From: Ulvibacter algarum
GTDB lineage: Bacteria > Bacteroidota > Bacteroidia > Flavobacteriales > Flavobacteriaceae
Direction of reading: 5' to 3'
NCBI GenBank assembly: GCA_947488905.1
Contig: CANLBJ010000001.1
Coordinates: 968,101 to 1,032,100 of the forward strand
Length of the DNA: 64,000 nucleotides
The translations under genes were made by a program, and so were the position numbers. Positions within the stretch are counted from its first letter, which is position 1. Every line of letters starts with the position of its first letter. The notes beneath the pieces were generated by a model. It did no database searches. It was not told the origin of the DNA and was given only the letters and a program-made list of their open reading frames with translations. Positions 36,777 through 47,041 of the stretch are shown piece by piece.

Positions 36777-38354
36777 ATGGCAGGAGGAAAACAATCCGCA
36801 AGACAAAAGATGATTAACCTGATGTACCTGGTTTTCATTGCGATGTTGGCATTAAATATGTCAAAAGAAGTATTATCGGCATTTGGTTCGATAAATGAGA
36901 AGTTAGAGCGTTCAAACACAAGTTTTGAAGCAAAGAATACAAAAGCTCTAGGTGATCTTAAAAAGAGTGCGAGTACTAGTGAAAAAGCAGAGGCTACAGC
37001 AGCTAAAGCAGAGCAGGCTCATACGCTTTCTAATGATTACTATGCGTATATAGAGTCTCAGAAGACATTACTTTTATCTGATGTAGATGACCCTACAGAT
37101 TATGAAGCAATGGATAAGACTAGTTTTTTAGATGGTCTTTATTATGAAGGAGGAAAATTAACTGAAGCAGGTAAAGAGTATTTAGCTAAAATGGATGAAT
37201 ACCGTAATGGTATGGTTGCATTAACTGGCGAGAATAATGCTGTACTAACAGCTCAATTGAATTCAGATTTCTCTACAGAGCCAATTACAATTACTGATGG
37301 AAGTACAAAGACTACTCAAGATTATATTAGTTATAATTTTGTAGGTTTTCCTTCAGTATCTTCATTGACTAAGATGACTCAAACTCAAAATGATATTAAG
37401 TCTGTAGAGAACGAGTATCTTTCTAAGTTATTAGCTGGAGATTTAAAGGCACTGTCTGAGGTTTCTGAGCAGAATTATGAAACTGTTATGACAACTTCTA
37501 AAGGTGCTTATTATTCTAGTGATAGCTTTGATGGAATGATATCTTTAGGTCGTGTAGATGAAACAACAAAACCAGAAAGAGTTGAACTTAAAATTGACGG
37601 TAGACCTTTACGTGCTGATCAATGGGAGTTTAAAGGCGGTAGAGTTGCACTTAAATTAGGTGCGGGTAGCGTTGGAGAACACAAAATCACTGGTAATCTT
37701 ATCTTTTTACAAGATGGCGCAGAGGTGCCGGTAAAAGTTGAGAAGAGTTATACTACAATTGGTAAACCTAATTCTGCAACAATCGCTGCAGATAAGATGA
37801 ACGTTGTTTACCGTGGTGTTGCAAATCCAATGACAATAGATTTTGCAGGTATTGATCCTAGTAAAGTTAGAGCATCTGCACCAGGATTATCGAAGAAGTC
37901 TGGTACTTCTTACACATTGAGCCCAGGAACAGGTCGTGAAGTAAAAATTACAGTTAATGCAACTTTACCTAATGGTGGTGGGCCAGTTTCTGATGATGCT
38001 ACTTTCCGTATTAAAGATATCCCAAGACCAACAGGAACCATTCGTGGTGAAGACGGTGATGGTGCTTGTGTGAAAATGCAACGTGCAGGACTAGAAAGAT
38101 CATCAATTGGCGCTGAGCTTCTTGATTTTGACTTTGATCTTAAATTAAACGTTTCTGGATTTAGCTTTAAAGTATCTGGACAACCTACTGTTCGTGTTAA
38201 CGGAAGTAAATTAGATGGTGCTGCAAAAGGTTCTCTTAAGAGAGCAAAACGTGGCGAAACGGTACAAATATTTGATATCCAAGCTAAGATCTCTGGTAAT
38301 TCAGGGTATAGACTAAGAAAGATATCTCCTATCTGTATTGAATTGACAAACTAG
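36777..38354 (+). CDS. gldM: Gliding motility / type IX secretion motor protein GldM
   Basis: A 525-aa protein with one N-terminal TM helix (NLMYLVFIAMLALNMSKEVL) containing the charged residues that face GldL. A long periplasmic shaft of four domains (D1-D4) follows, reaching GldK/GldN (YTTIGKPNSATIAADKMNVV; RIKDIPRPTG). Length is standard. It is 41 bp after gldL and 17 bp before gldN. Confidence 0.97.
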   Translation: MAGGKQSARQKMINLMYLVFIAMLALNMSKEVLSAFGSINEKLERSNTSFEAKNTKALGDLKKSASTSEKAEATAAKAEQAHTLSNDYYAYIESQKTLLLSDVDDPTDYEAMDKTSFLDGLYYEGGKLTEAGKEYLAKMDEYRNGMVALTGENNAVLTAQLNSDFSTEPITITDGSTKTTQDYISYNFVGFPSVSSLTKMTQTQNDIKSVENEYLSKLLAGDLKALSEVSEQNYETVMTTSKGAYYSSDSFDGMISLGRVDETTKPERVELKIDGRPLRADQWEFKGGRVALKLGAGSVGEHKITGNLIFLQDGAEVPVKVEKSYTTIGKPNSATIAADKMNVVYRGVANPMTIDFAGIDPSKVRASAPGLSKKSGTSYTLSPGTGREVKITVNATLPNGGGPVSDDATFRIKDIPRPTGTIRGEDGDGACVKMQRAGLERSSIGAELLDFDFDLKLNVSGFSFKVSGQPTVRVNGSKLDGAAKGSLKRAKRGETVQIFDIQAKISGNSGYRLRKISPICIELTN

Positions 38355-38371
38355 AATAAAAAGAATACACT

Positions 38372-39280
38372 ATGACTATTAAAAATGTTGTTTTAACTGG
38401 AGCGATTGCATTATTTGCAACGGCTACATCTGTAGCCCAGATAAATATATTAAATGCTACTACTCCAGAAGATATAGGTAAGAAAACTGCCGCTCAAATT
38501 GAGTACGATAACGATGAACCGCTTCCATACGGTTACGTTGACGAACGCGATGTGTTGTGGTCAAAATCTACTTGGGAATTCGTTGATCTTGATGAACGTG
38601 TAAACTTCCCTTTGTACTATCCTATTGATACTAACAACATAGGTAGTGAGAGAAGATCTTTATATGATGTATTAGTAGGTGCTATGAAAAATGGTACAAT
38701 TACAGAAGTATATGCAGATTCTTATTTTACAGAAAAAAGAAGCTTAGGTGATCTTGATGCATCATTAGTATATCGTGATACCCTTGATGGTGGTTATGAT
38801 CAAATTAATGCTGGTGAAGCTCTTGACCCACAATATGTGCGTGAGTTTACACTAGACGCAGCAGATATTGAAGGTTGGAAAATGAGAGGTCTTTGGTACA
38901 TTGACAAGCGTCAAGGTGAATTAAAGTATCGCTTGTTAGGTCTTTGTCCAGTAGCAGGTGAAGCTCGTTCTAAAGCTTTTGATGATGGCGGTGGCGGTTC
39001 AGATAATACGGTAGATTTGTTTTGGGTATTTTTCCCTGCAGCTCGTGAGACTTTGCACAACGCAAAAGCTTTTAACCGTAAGAACACATCACAACCTATC
39101 TCATATGATCATTTGTTAAACTCGAGACGTTTTAGTGGTGTTATCTATAAAGAAGATAATGTTCAAGGTGATAGAGAAGTAAATGAATATGTAGTTGATA
39201 ACTCTTTAATGCAACTTTTAGAGTCAGACCGTATTCGTGAGCAGGTTCGTAATATCGAGATTGACCTTTGGAACTACTAG
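38372..39280 (+). CDS. gldN: Gliding motility / type IX secretion ring protein GldN
   Basis: A 302-aa periplasmic protein with a cleavable signal peptide (TGAIALFATATSVAQ) and the conserved core (DERDVLWSKSTWEFVDLDER; DLFWVFFPAARETL; YDHLLNSRRFSG). It pairs with GldK in the periplasmic ring. A strong terminator follows 24 bp after the stop and closes the gldKLMN unit. Confidence 0.96.
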   Translation: MTIKNVVLTGAIALFATATSVAQINILNATTPEDIGKKTAAQIEYDNDEPLPYGYVDERDVLWSKSTWEFVDLDERVNFPLYYPIDTNNIGSERRSLYDVLVGAMKNGTITEVYADSYFTEKRSLGDLDASLVYRDTLDGGYDQINAGEALDPQYVREFTLDAADIEGWKMRGLWYIDKRQGELKYRLLGLCPVAGEARSKAFDDGGGGSDNTVDLFWVFFPAARETLHNAKAFNRKNTSQPISYDHLLNSRRFSGVIYKEDNVQGDREVNEYVVDNSLMQLLESDRIREQVRNIEIDLWNY

Positions 39281-39303
39281 TAGTATTCTAATAAAATTAT
39301 ATA

Positions 39304-39331
39304 AAGCCTCCTATTTTTTAGGAGGCTTTTT
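39304..39331 (+). terminator. Rho-independent terminator of gldKLMN
   Basis: A 9-10-bp stem (AAGCCTCCTA and complement) with a T-rich loop and a run of seven Ts. It ends just before an in-frame ATG at 39334, which argues against that ATG as a translation start. Confidence 0.92.
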
Positions 39332-39381
39332 TTATGCGGAAATTTGAAGGATTCAAACCGGTTAAAAAGTATCTTTACTTG

Positions 39382-40449
39382 GTGAAAAACGTAGATTATA
39401 TTATAGTAGGTTTTGGGATAGCGGGGCTTTCTTTTGCTGAAACATTAAGACAAAACAATAAGTCATTTGTTGTTATTGCAGACCATAAAGATGGGGCAAC
39501 TTCTGCATCTGGAGGAGTTTTGAATCCTACGGTACTTAAACGTTTTACTGCAGCTTGGAAAGCTAAAGAGTTTCAAGAAAAAGCAATTCCTTTTTATAAT
39601 GAGATGTCAAGATATCTTGGGGAGAAAGTTATTAGTCAGATAGCTATTAAGCGCATTTTAAATTCTATTGAAGAACAAAACGACTGGATGGTTGCCAGTG
39701 ATAAAATAGAAATGAAGTCTTTTTTAGATTCTCAGCTCGTAACTTCAAAAAATGAAAAAATAAAAGCTCCTTTAAAACTTGGTGTTGTAGTAGGAGGCTA
39801 TCAATTAAAACCATCAGAGTTATTAACTACGTATCTTGATAAACTAACAGATAATGAGTGTTTCTCGCAAGCTGGTTTTGATTACTCACAACTTGTAGTT
39901 TCTAATGAGGGTGTTCAATATAAACAATGGTCATCAACACAAATTGTATTTGCAGAAGGGGCAGGTGTAGTAAATAATCCGTTTTATCCTTATCACGCTC
40001 CCTTTACTAATAAGTCTGTACTTGTAGGTAATAAGGGTGATTATATTATAATCAAAGCTCCAGAGTTACAAGTGACTTCTATTTTAAAAGGAGGGATGAT
40101 GCTCATTCCTTTGGGTAATGATTTATATAAAATAGGCGCTACTTATGATCGTCATATTTATAACTCAATCCCTTCAACGGATAAACGAGAAGAAATAATA
40201 GTCAAACTAGATAAAATGATTACTTGTGATTATCAAGTGGTAGATCAAGTTGCGGGTGTGAGGCCTACTATTAAAGATAGAAGACCAATTATAGGTATGC
40301 TCAAAGATAAGCCGCAAATTGCTTTTTTAAATGGTTTAGGAACAAGAGGGCTTTCTATGGCGCCTTTGCTTTCGTATTGGTTATTTCAGGAATTAGAAAA
40401 TGGTACGAATGTGCCAGAAGAGGTTAATATCAATCGTTTTTTAAAGTGA
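39382..40449 (+). CDS. FAD-dependent oxidoreductase (DAO family)
   Basis: About 355 aa. It has a Rossmann FAD-binding motif right at the N-terminus (DYIIVGFGIAGLSFAETL) and a C-terminal FAD-contact region (AGVRPTIKDRRPIIG; FLNGLGTRGLSMAPLL), like DAO/glycine-oxidase or ThiO-type enzymes. The frame is open from an ATG at 39334, but that ATG abuts the gldN terminator. The GTG at 39382, six codons before the VGFGIAG motif, is preferred, and a TATCTTTA box lies just upstream. Substrate unknown. Confidence 0.85.
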   Translation: MKNVDYIIVGFGIAGLSFAETLRQNNKSFVVIADHKDGATSASGGVLNPTVLKRFTAAWKAKEFQEKAIPFYNEMSRYLGEKVISQIAIKRILNSIEEQNDWMVASDKIEMKSFLDSQLVTSKNEKIKAPLKLGVVVGGYQLKPSELLTTYLDKLTDNECFSQAGFDYSQLVVSNEGVQYKQWSSTQIVFAEGAGVVNNPFYPYHAPFTNKSVLVGNKGDYIIIKAPELQVTSILKGGMMLIPLGNDLYKIGATYDRHIYNSIPSTDKREEIIVKLDKMITCDYQVVDQVAGVRPTIKDRRPIIGMLKDKPQIAFLNGLGTRGLSMAPLLSYWLFQELENGTNVPEEVNINRFLK

Positions 40450-40634
40450 TACTAATTCATTTTTAAATGCTTATTATCTTGTTTTAATATTTCCGAAGTA
40501 CTACCGATATACTACACAAACCTTAAAAGTAATTAAGCAAATTAAGATACTATTCATATTTTTTTAATGCTATAAAAATAAGCATCTTTGCAAACTGAAA
40601 ATCGCCTATCGCATTTCTGTAATTAATAGTACTT

Positions 40635-42551
40635 ATGCTGAATATACACAATCTATCTGTTTCATTTCAAGGAGAATACCTTTTTGAGAAAATCACGTTC
40701 CAATTAAGTGGAGGTACCCGTGTGGGGCTCGTTGGTAAAAATGGTGCAGGTAAATCTACTTTACTTAAGATTATTTCTGGTGAGCAGGAATATGATGAGG
40801 GTTCTATCGCGATGGATAAGGAGCTATCAATTGGTTTCTTAAAACAAGATATTGATTTTGTAAAAGGTCGTACCGTACTTGAAGAGTCTTATCAAGCTTT
40901 TATCGAGATAAAAAAATACGAGAAGCAGCTAGAAGAGATTAATGAACAGTTAGCCACAAGAACAGATTACGAAAGTGAGGGCTATAACCAGTTGATGATT
41001 GACCTTAATGATGTTCAACATCAGTATGAGATACACGGTGGTTATAATTATCAAGGAGAGACAGAGCGTATTTTACAAGGTTTAGGTTTTCAGAGAGAAG
41101 ATTTTAATAAGATCACAGAGACGTTCTCTGGAGGGTGGCGTATGCGTATTGAGCTAGCTAAGTTATTGCTTCAAAACAATGATATATTACTTCTAGATGA
41201 GCCTACTAACCACCTTGATATAGAATCTATCTTATGGTTAGAAGAGTTTTTAAGAAACTATGCAGGAGCTGTGGTAGTAGTAAGTCACGATAAGATGTTT
41301 CTTGATAATGTGACTAACAGAACCATAGAGATTTCTTTAGGTAAGATTTATGACTACAATCAACCTTATACAAAGTATCTTGTGCAGCGTCAAGAATTGA
41401 GAGAGCAACAATTGGCTTCTCAAAAAAACCAGCAAAAGCAAATAGAACATACAGAGAAGTTGATCTCTAAGTTTAAGGCTAAAGCTAGTAAAGCAACAAT
41501 GGCGCAATCGCTTGTTAAAAAGCTTGATAAAATAGACCGTATTGTTGTAGATGAAGATGATAACTCTGTAATGAGTTTACGTTTTCCTATAAGTGTGATT
41601 CCTGGAAAAGTGGTTATAGAAGCAAAAAAAGTTTCTAAAGATTACGGTGATAAAAGAGTGTTAAAAGATGTAGACCTAATGATAGAGCGCGATGCAAAAG
41701 TCGCTTTTGTGGGTCAAAACGGACAAGGGAAATCTACACTAGCAAAAATTATTGTGAATGAGATACCTCACGGTGGTGTGCTAGATTTAGGACATAATGT
41801 GCAAATAGGATACTTCGCGCAAAATCAAGCTGAATACCTTGATGGGACAAAAACAGTAGAAGAAACTATGCTTGATGCTGCAGATGAGCGTACGAGACCA
41901 TTGGTTAGAAACATTCTTGGTTCATTTCTTTTTAGAGGTGACGAGGTAGATAAATATGTAAGAGTACTTAGTGGGGGAGAACGTAACCGTCTTGCACTAG
42001 CAAAACTATTATTACAGCCTTTTAACGTGCTTGTAATGGATGAGCCTACGAACCACTTAGATATTAAATCTAAAAATGTATTAAAAGACGCTTGTAAAAA
42101 CTTTGAAGGAACCTTACTTTTAGTAAGTCACGATAGAGATTTTTTACAAGGTTTGACAGATAAAGTATACGAGTTTAAAGATCATAAAATAAAAGAGTAT
42201 TTAGGTGATATAGATTATTTCTTAGAACAAAGAAATATTGAAAACCTAAGAGAAGCAGAAAAACGTACGGTAGTTGCAAAAGAGGTAAAAGCAGAGTCTA
42301 CAGGAGGCAAGCAGTCTTATGAAGACCAAAAGAAAGAGAAATCTCTTAACAATCGTTTGAGTAAAATAGAAGCCAAAATTAATAAGCTAGAGCGAGAAGT
42401 AAAGGCAATTGATGTGGAGCTTGCTATAAATTATGATCAAACAATAGCTAAAGACGGCTTCTTTGAAAGCTATCAAGCAAAGAAAGATGAAGTAAAAAAA
42501 TTAATGAGTGATTGGGAAGACGTAACAATGCAATTAGAGCGTTTTTCATAA
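40635..42551 (+). CDS. ABC-F family ATPase (ribosome-associated type)
   Basis: A 638-aa soluble protein with two ABC domains and no membrane segments. Walker A motifs are GKNGAGKSTLLK and GQNGQGKSTLAK. Signatures are FSGGWRMRIELAKLLL and LSGGERNRLALAKLLL, and both LLLDEPTNHLDI/VMDEPTNHLD Walker B regions are intact. An inter-domain linker (about 240-300) and a C-terminal coiled coil (NRLSKIEAKINKLEREVKAI) resemble Uup/YheS types. It likely acts on ribosomes or replication-linked structures. A resistance role is possible but has no specific support here. Confidence 0.93.
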   Translation: MLNIHNLSVSFQGEYLFEKITFQLSGGTRVGLVGKNGAGKSTLLKIISGEQEYDEGSIAMDKELSIGFLKQDIDFVKGRTVLEESYQAFIEIKKYEKQLEEINEQLATRTDYESEGYNQLMIDLNDVQHQYEIHGGYNYQGETERILQGLGFQREDFNKITETFSGGWRMRIELAKLLLQNNDILLLDEPTNHLDIESILWLEEFLRNYAGAVVVVSHDKMFLDNVTNRTIEISLGKIYDYNQPYTKYLVQRQELREQQLASQKNQQKQIEHTEKLISKFKAKASKATMAQSLVKKLDKIDRIVVDEDDNSVMSLRFPISVIPGKVVIEAKKVSKDYGDKRVLKDVDLMIERDAKVAFVGQNGQGKSTLAKIIVNEIPHGGVLDLGHNVQIGYFAQNQAEYLDGTKTVEETMLDAADERTRPLVRNILGSFLFRGDEVDKYVRVLSGGERNRLALAKLLLQPFNVLVMDEPTNHLDIKSKNVLKDACKNFEGTLLLVSHDRDFLQGLTDKVYEFKDHKIKEYLGDIDYFLEQRNIENLREAEKRTVVAKEVKAESTGGKQSYEDQKKEKSLNNRLSKIEAKINKLEREVKAIDVELAINYDQTIAKDGFFESYQAKKDEVKKLMSDWEDVTMQLERFS

Positions 42552-42684
42552 GTATCACAAACTGTATTATTAGTGCCGAAATATCAAAGACTTGATATTT
42601 CGGCATTTTTTTATTAAGATAGTTTTAACGAAAGTTGGCGGTAGGTGGGGGTATTTTTGTCGTCCAACCAATAAACTAATTGTT

Positions 42685-43833
42685 GTGAGAAAAATAATAC
42701 TTATTGTTATAGGTGTAATACTTGTAATAGCTGCATTTTTTGCTTCTAAAGAAATTTCAGCAAATAAAAAGAAGCCAAAGCCTACAGTAGAAAAAGTGGT
42801 TAAAACAGTCTATGCTAAGACAGTCACTAATGGTGTGGTCTCGATTTTGATTCCTGCAAATGGAACCATAACCGCAAAAAACAAACTAGAGTTGTATGCA
42901 GAAAATCAAGGTATCTTTAAAGGAAGCTCTCATGATTTTAAAGCTGGTCAAGAATACAGAAGAGGGCAAACACTAATAAGTGTAGATGCTGCAGAGTTTA
43001 ATGCATCTGTATTGGCGGCAAAAAGTGAATTCTACAACCTGGTTACTTCTATAATGCCAGATTTACGGTTAGATTACCCAGACACATTTCCTGCTTGGGA
43101 TGCGTATCTTAAGAGTTTTGATGTTCAGAAAAGTGTGCCTAAACTGCCTTCTGTAACAAATGAAAAGGCAGGATACTTTATAACTGGTCGTGGTATTGAA
43201 GCTTCTTATTATAATATTAAAAACCTAGAGCAGCGTTTAGGGAAATATAATATTTATGCTCCTTTTACAGGTGTCTTGACAGAGGCGCTAGTTACTAAAG
43301 GAACATTAATACGTCAAGGTCAGAAATTAGGAGAGTTTATAGACCCTTCTGTTTATGAGGTAGAACTAGCTATAGAAAAAGAGTTTAGTGATTTATTAAA
43401 AATTGGTGAGTCTGTAGATCTTAAAACCTCTGAGGGGGAAAAAGTATATGTAGGTAAAGTATCTCGTATAAATGGTAAGATAGAACAAGCTTCACAAACC
43501 GTGAAGGTGTATGTAGAAGTTAAGGGAGATGATTTAAAAGAAGGTATGTTCTTAGAAGCACAACTTGATGCTCGTGATGAAGAAAATGCAATTAACGTAA
43601 GCAGAAAGCTTTTAGTAAACGAGTCACAACTGTTTGTTGTTCGCGATAGTGTCTTAGACTTAATTAGTGTGAGACCTGTTTATTTTTCTACAAAAGATGT
43701 GGTATTAAAAGATGTGCCAGATGGGACTACTATTTTAGCAAGACCTGTTTCTGGAGCTTATGCAGGGATGTTGGTTAAGACCATTGATGAAAATGCAGAG
43801 ACAACTTCTGCCGCTACAAAAACCATAGAATAA
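42685..43833 (+). CDS. RND efflux periplasmic adaptor subunit (membrane fusion protein)
   Basis: About 382 aa. Starting from GTG 42685 it begins with a clean membrane anchor (VRKIILIVIGVILVIAAFF). A longer ATG-initiated frame from 42592 would add an unlikely 31-residue leader spanning a promoter-like TATTTTTG at 42652-42659. The lipoyl/barrel-sandwich halves (ILIPANGTITAKNKLELYAE; YNIYAPFTGVLTEALVTKG) and the beta-barrel region (VELAIEKEFSDLLKIGESVD) identify the HlyD/AcrA-type adaptor. It is followed after one base by the pump gene. Confidence 0.92.
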   Translation: MRKIILIVIGVILVIAAFFASKEISANKKKPKPTVEKVVKTVYAKTVTNGVVSILIPANGTITAKNKLELYAENQGIFKGSSHDFKAGQEYRRGQTLISVDAAEFNASVLAAKSEFYNLVTSIMPDLRLDYPDTFPAWDAYLKSFDVQKSVPKLPSVTNEKAGYFITGRGIEASYYNIKNLEQRLGKYNIYAPFTGVLTEALVTKGTLIRQGQKLGEFIDPSVYEVELAIEKEFSDLLKIGESVDLKTSEGEKVYVGKVSRINGKIEQASQTVKVYVEVKGDDLKEGMFLEAQLDARDEENAINVSRKLLVNESQLFVVRDSVLDLISVRPVYFSTKDVVLKDVPDGTTILARPVSGAYAGMLVKTIDENAETTSAATKTIE

Positions 43834-43834
43834 C

Positions 43835-46800
43835 ATGCGTAAACTTGTCGAGTATTTTATTAGGTATCATGTTGCGGTTAACATTATTGTAATTGCTTTT
43901 GTGGTTTTTGGAGTCGTTGGTTATTTAGGGCTTAAGTCTTCTTTCTTTCCGCTTACAGATTCTCAGAACATTTCTATTTCTGTAACTTATCCTGGGGCAT
44001 CACCTCAAGAAGTAGAAGAAGGGATTGTTCTTAAAATTGAAGATAATTTAAAAGGGTTAGATGGAGTTGAGCGTGTAACATCTACCTCAAGAGAAAACAG
44101 TGGTAGTATAAATGTAGAGATTGAAAAAGGTAAAGATATTGACTTCATGCTTCTTGAAGTTAAAAATGCAGTAGACCGTGTACCTTCTTTTCCGGTTGGT
44201 ATGGAGCCACTTGTAGTCTCTAAAGTTGAGGCTATAAGGCAGACTATTAGCTTTGCTATTAGCGGTGATAATGTCCCTCTAGTGACCCTCAAAGAAATAG
44301 GCCGCAGTGTAGAAAATGATCTAAGAGGCATTGACGGAATCTCGCAAATAAGTATTGGTGGGTACCCTGCAGAAGAGATTGAAATAGCCGTAGATGAAAA
44401 TGTGTTATTAGCTTATGGTTTAACTTTTAATGAAGTAGCTCAAGCAGTAAGTAGTGCAAACATACTTGTCACAGGAGGTACTATAAAAACAGATGCAGAA
44501 GAGTATTTAATAAGAGCAAACAATCGTGCGTATTACGGTGATGAGTTAAATAACCTTATTGTAAGAGCAGATGCAAATGGTCAATCTGTTCGTTTAAAAG
44601 ATGTAGCTAAGATTAGAGATCGTTTTTCTGAAACGCCAAACGCAAGTTATTTTGACGGGAAGCTAGCAGTTAATGTAACGATTACGAGTACGAATAGTGA
44701 AGATCTTATTACTTCCGCAGAAAACGTAAAAGAATACATTGCTACTTATAATGAAAAGCACGCAAATGTACAACTAAGTGTAGTGAGTGATTTATCTACA
44801 ACGCTTGTGCAAAGAACAGCCTTGCTAACAGAAAACGCCATTGTGGGTATGTTGTTAGTGTTGTTTTTTCTATCCGTATTTTTAAATACAAGATTAGCAT
44901 TTTGGGTAGCTTTTGGTTTGCCAGTAGCATTTTTAGGGATGTTTGCAGTGGCAGGATTCTTTAATGTAACCATTAATGTATTATCTCTTTTTGGGATGAT
45001 TATCGTTATTGGTATTCTGGTAGATGACGGTATTGTTATAGCAGAAAATATATATCAACATCATGAGAAAGGCAAGACCCCAATAGAGGCTGCCGTAGAT
45101 GGAGTTATGGAGGTGATACCACCTATCTTATCTGCAATTATCACAACTATTTTAGCCTTCGGAATTTTCTTGTTTCTTGATGGAAGGATAGGAGATATTT
45201 TTGGCGAAGTATCTGTTATTGTGATTTTAACTTTGTTAGTTTCTTTAATCGAAGCATTAATTATTTTACCTGCTCACTTAGCACATTCAAAAGCTTTAAG
45301 AAAACAAAACAATGAGCCTAAAAGTGGTATAGCAAAGCTTTTTGCTAAGCTACGTTACATCAACACTTTTGGCGATCGTATTATGAGTTGGTTGCGAGAT
45401 AAAATGTATGCGCCAGTTTTAAGATTTACATTACAAAATAAGATTTTTGTATTTCTACTTTTTGTTTGCATTATGCTTCTCACACAGGCGAGTGTGAGTG
45501 GTGGTATTATACGTACCGCATTTTTTCCTAGAATTGCGAGTGACCGTGTGCAGATAAGTATAGAGATGCCTCAAGGTACTAATGCTGCTATAACAGATAG
45601 TATTATTAGTTTTATTGAGACCAAAGCGGTAGAGACTAATAAAGAACTTACCGCAAAATATTTTGATGACTCTGAAGAGAATGAAGGAAAGATGATGTTT
45701 GAAAATATTATTAAAAACATAGGCCCTGGTTCTTCATCTGCATCATTAACTATAAACCTTTTACCAGGAGAAGAAAGACCTAATGAAGTATCGTCTGATG
45801 TTGTGACACGTAGTATACAGCAAAAAGTAGGGAAGGTGTTAGGTACAGAAAGTCTTGTATATGGAGGTGGAGGTAACTTTGGGGGTAGCCCAGTTTCTGT
45901 TTCTTTACTCGGAAATAATATAGCGGAGCTAAAAGCTGCTAAAAAAGAACTTAAGGACAATCTTTTAGCAAACGCTTTACTTAAAGATGTTACAGATAAT
46001 GACCCTTCTGGTATTAAAGAGATAAAACTAGAGCTTAATGAGAAAGCCTATTTGTTAGGCTTAAACCTTAGCACAGTAATGTCACAAGTTCGTTCTGGAT
46101 TTTTTGGAGTACAGGCACAGCGTTTTCAGCGTGGGCAAGATGAGATACGTGTTTGGGTACGTTATGACCTAGATAATCGCTCTTCAATTACAGATCTTGA
46201 TGCGATGCGAATCACCGCTCCTAGTGGTGCTCAAATTCCGTTGAGTGAGATTGCTACGTATACTATTGAAAGAGGAGAGGTCGCTATCAATCACTTAGAT
46301 GGAAGACGCGAAATTCAAATTTCTGCAGATTTAGAAAACCCAGATGAAGTAAGTGCTACAGATATTCTAGCAGAGCTACGTACAGAGATAATGCCAGAGA
46401 TTTTATCTAAATATCCTACAGTGTCTCCGTCTTATGAAGGTCAAAACAGAGAGGCAGCCAAGTTAGAAGCCTCATTAGGACCAGTAGGTTTGACAGTACT
46501 GGCCTTAATTTATATGACCATTGCATTCACTTTTAGAAGCTACAGCCAGCCTTTATTACTGTTGTTATTGGTGCCATTTTGTTTACCAGCCGTAGCTTGG
46601 GGACACTGGATTCATAATTTTCCAATTAACATATTATCTATGCTTGGTATCATTGCTCTCATTGGGATAATGGTCAATGATGGCTTAGTGTTAATAGGAA
46701 GGTTTAATCAAAACTTAAGAGACGGGATGAAGTTTGATGACGCTATTCTAGAAGCTGGAAAATCAAGATTTAGAGCCATCTTTTTAACCTCTGTGACAAC

Positions 46801-47041
46801 TATTGCAGGACTAGCACCATTGCTATTAGAGAAGAGTAGACAAGCACAATTTTTAAAACCAATGGCAATCTCTATTGCATATGGTATTGCCTTTGCTACG
46901 GTCTTAACCTTAGTGATGTTGCCTATCTTTTTATCTTTTGGTAATAGAACTAAAAAAACCACAAAATGGTTAATAACAGGCAAAAAAGTAACAAACGAAG
47001 AAGTAGAACGCGCTATAAAAGAACAAAATGAAGCACATTAA
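43835..47041 (+). CDS. RND-family efflux pump inner-membrane transporter
   Basis: A 1068-aa protein of the AcrB/HAE1 superfamily with the twofold pattern of six TM helices plus a large periplasmic loop. Typical signatures are SVTYPGASPQEVEEG, GMIIVIGILVDDGIVIAENI (TM4, proton-relay aspartates), LIGIMVNDGLVLI and FRAIFLTSVTTIAGLAPLLL. It exports small molecules using the proton gradient. Its stop overlaps the TolC-like gene by 14 bp. Substrate is unknown. Confidence 0.96.
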   Translation: MRKLVEYFIRYHVAVNIIVIAFVVFGVVGYLGLKSSFFPLTDSQNISISVTYPGASPQEVEEGIVLKIEDNLKGLDGVERVTSTSRENSGSINVEIEKGKDIDFMLLEVKNAVDRVPSFPVGMEPLVVSKVEAIRQTISFAISGDNVPLVTLKEIGRSVENDLRGIDGISQISIGGYPAEEIEIAVDENVLLAYGLTFNEVAQAVSSANILVTGGTIKTDAEEYLIRANNRAYYGDELNNLIVRADANGQSVRLKDVAKIRDRFSETPNASYFDGKLAVNVTITSTNSEDLITSAENVKEYIATYNEKHANVQLSVVSDLSTTLVQRTALLTENAIVGMLLVLFFLSVFLNTRLAFWVAFGLPVAFLGMFAVAGFFNVTINVLSLFGMIIVIGILVDDGIVIAENIYQHHEKGKTPIEAAVDGVMEVIPPILSAIITTILAFGIFLFLDGRIGDIFGEVSVIVILTLLVSLIEALIILPAHLAHSKALRKQNNEPKSGIAKLFAKLRYINTFGDRIMSWLRDKMYAPVLRFTLQNKIFVFLLFVCIMLLTQASVSGGIIRTAFFPRIASDRVQISIEMPQGTNAAITDSIISFIETKAVETNKELTAKYFDDSEENEGKMMFENIIKNIGPGSSSASLTINLLPGEERPNEVSSDVVTRSIQQKVGKVLGTESLVYGGGGNFGGSPVSVSLLGNNIAELKAAKKELKDNLLANALLKDVTDNDPSGIKEIKLELNEKAYLLGLNLSTVMSQVRSGFFGVQAQRFQRGQDEIRVWVRYDLDNRSSITDLDAMRITAPSGAQIPLSEIATYTIERGEVAINHLDGRREIQISADLENPDEVSATDILAELRTEIMPEILSKYPTVSPSYEGQNREAAKLEASLGPVGLTVLALIYMTIAFTFRSYSQPLLLLLLVPFCLPAVAWGHWIHNFPINILSMLGIIALIGIMVNDGLVLIGRFNQNLRDGMKFDDAILEAGKSRFRAIFLTSVTTIAGLAPLLLEKSRQAQFLKPMAISIAYGIAFATVLTLVMLPIFLSFGNRTKKTTKWLITGKKVTNEEVERAIKEQNEAH

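Noticed and set aside
39334..39381. ATG start for the FAD oxidoreductase
   Set aside because: The ATG follows directly after the gldN terminator T-run; the GTG at 39382 places the FAD motif at the usual N-terminal position. Not excluded.
42592..42684. Longer start for the RND adaptor
   Set aside because: It would span a promoter-like TATTTTTG and precede a normal membrane anchor beginning at GTG 42685.
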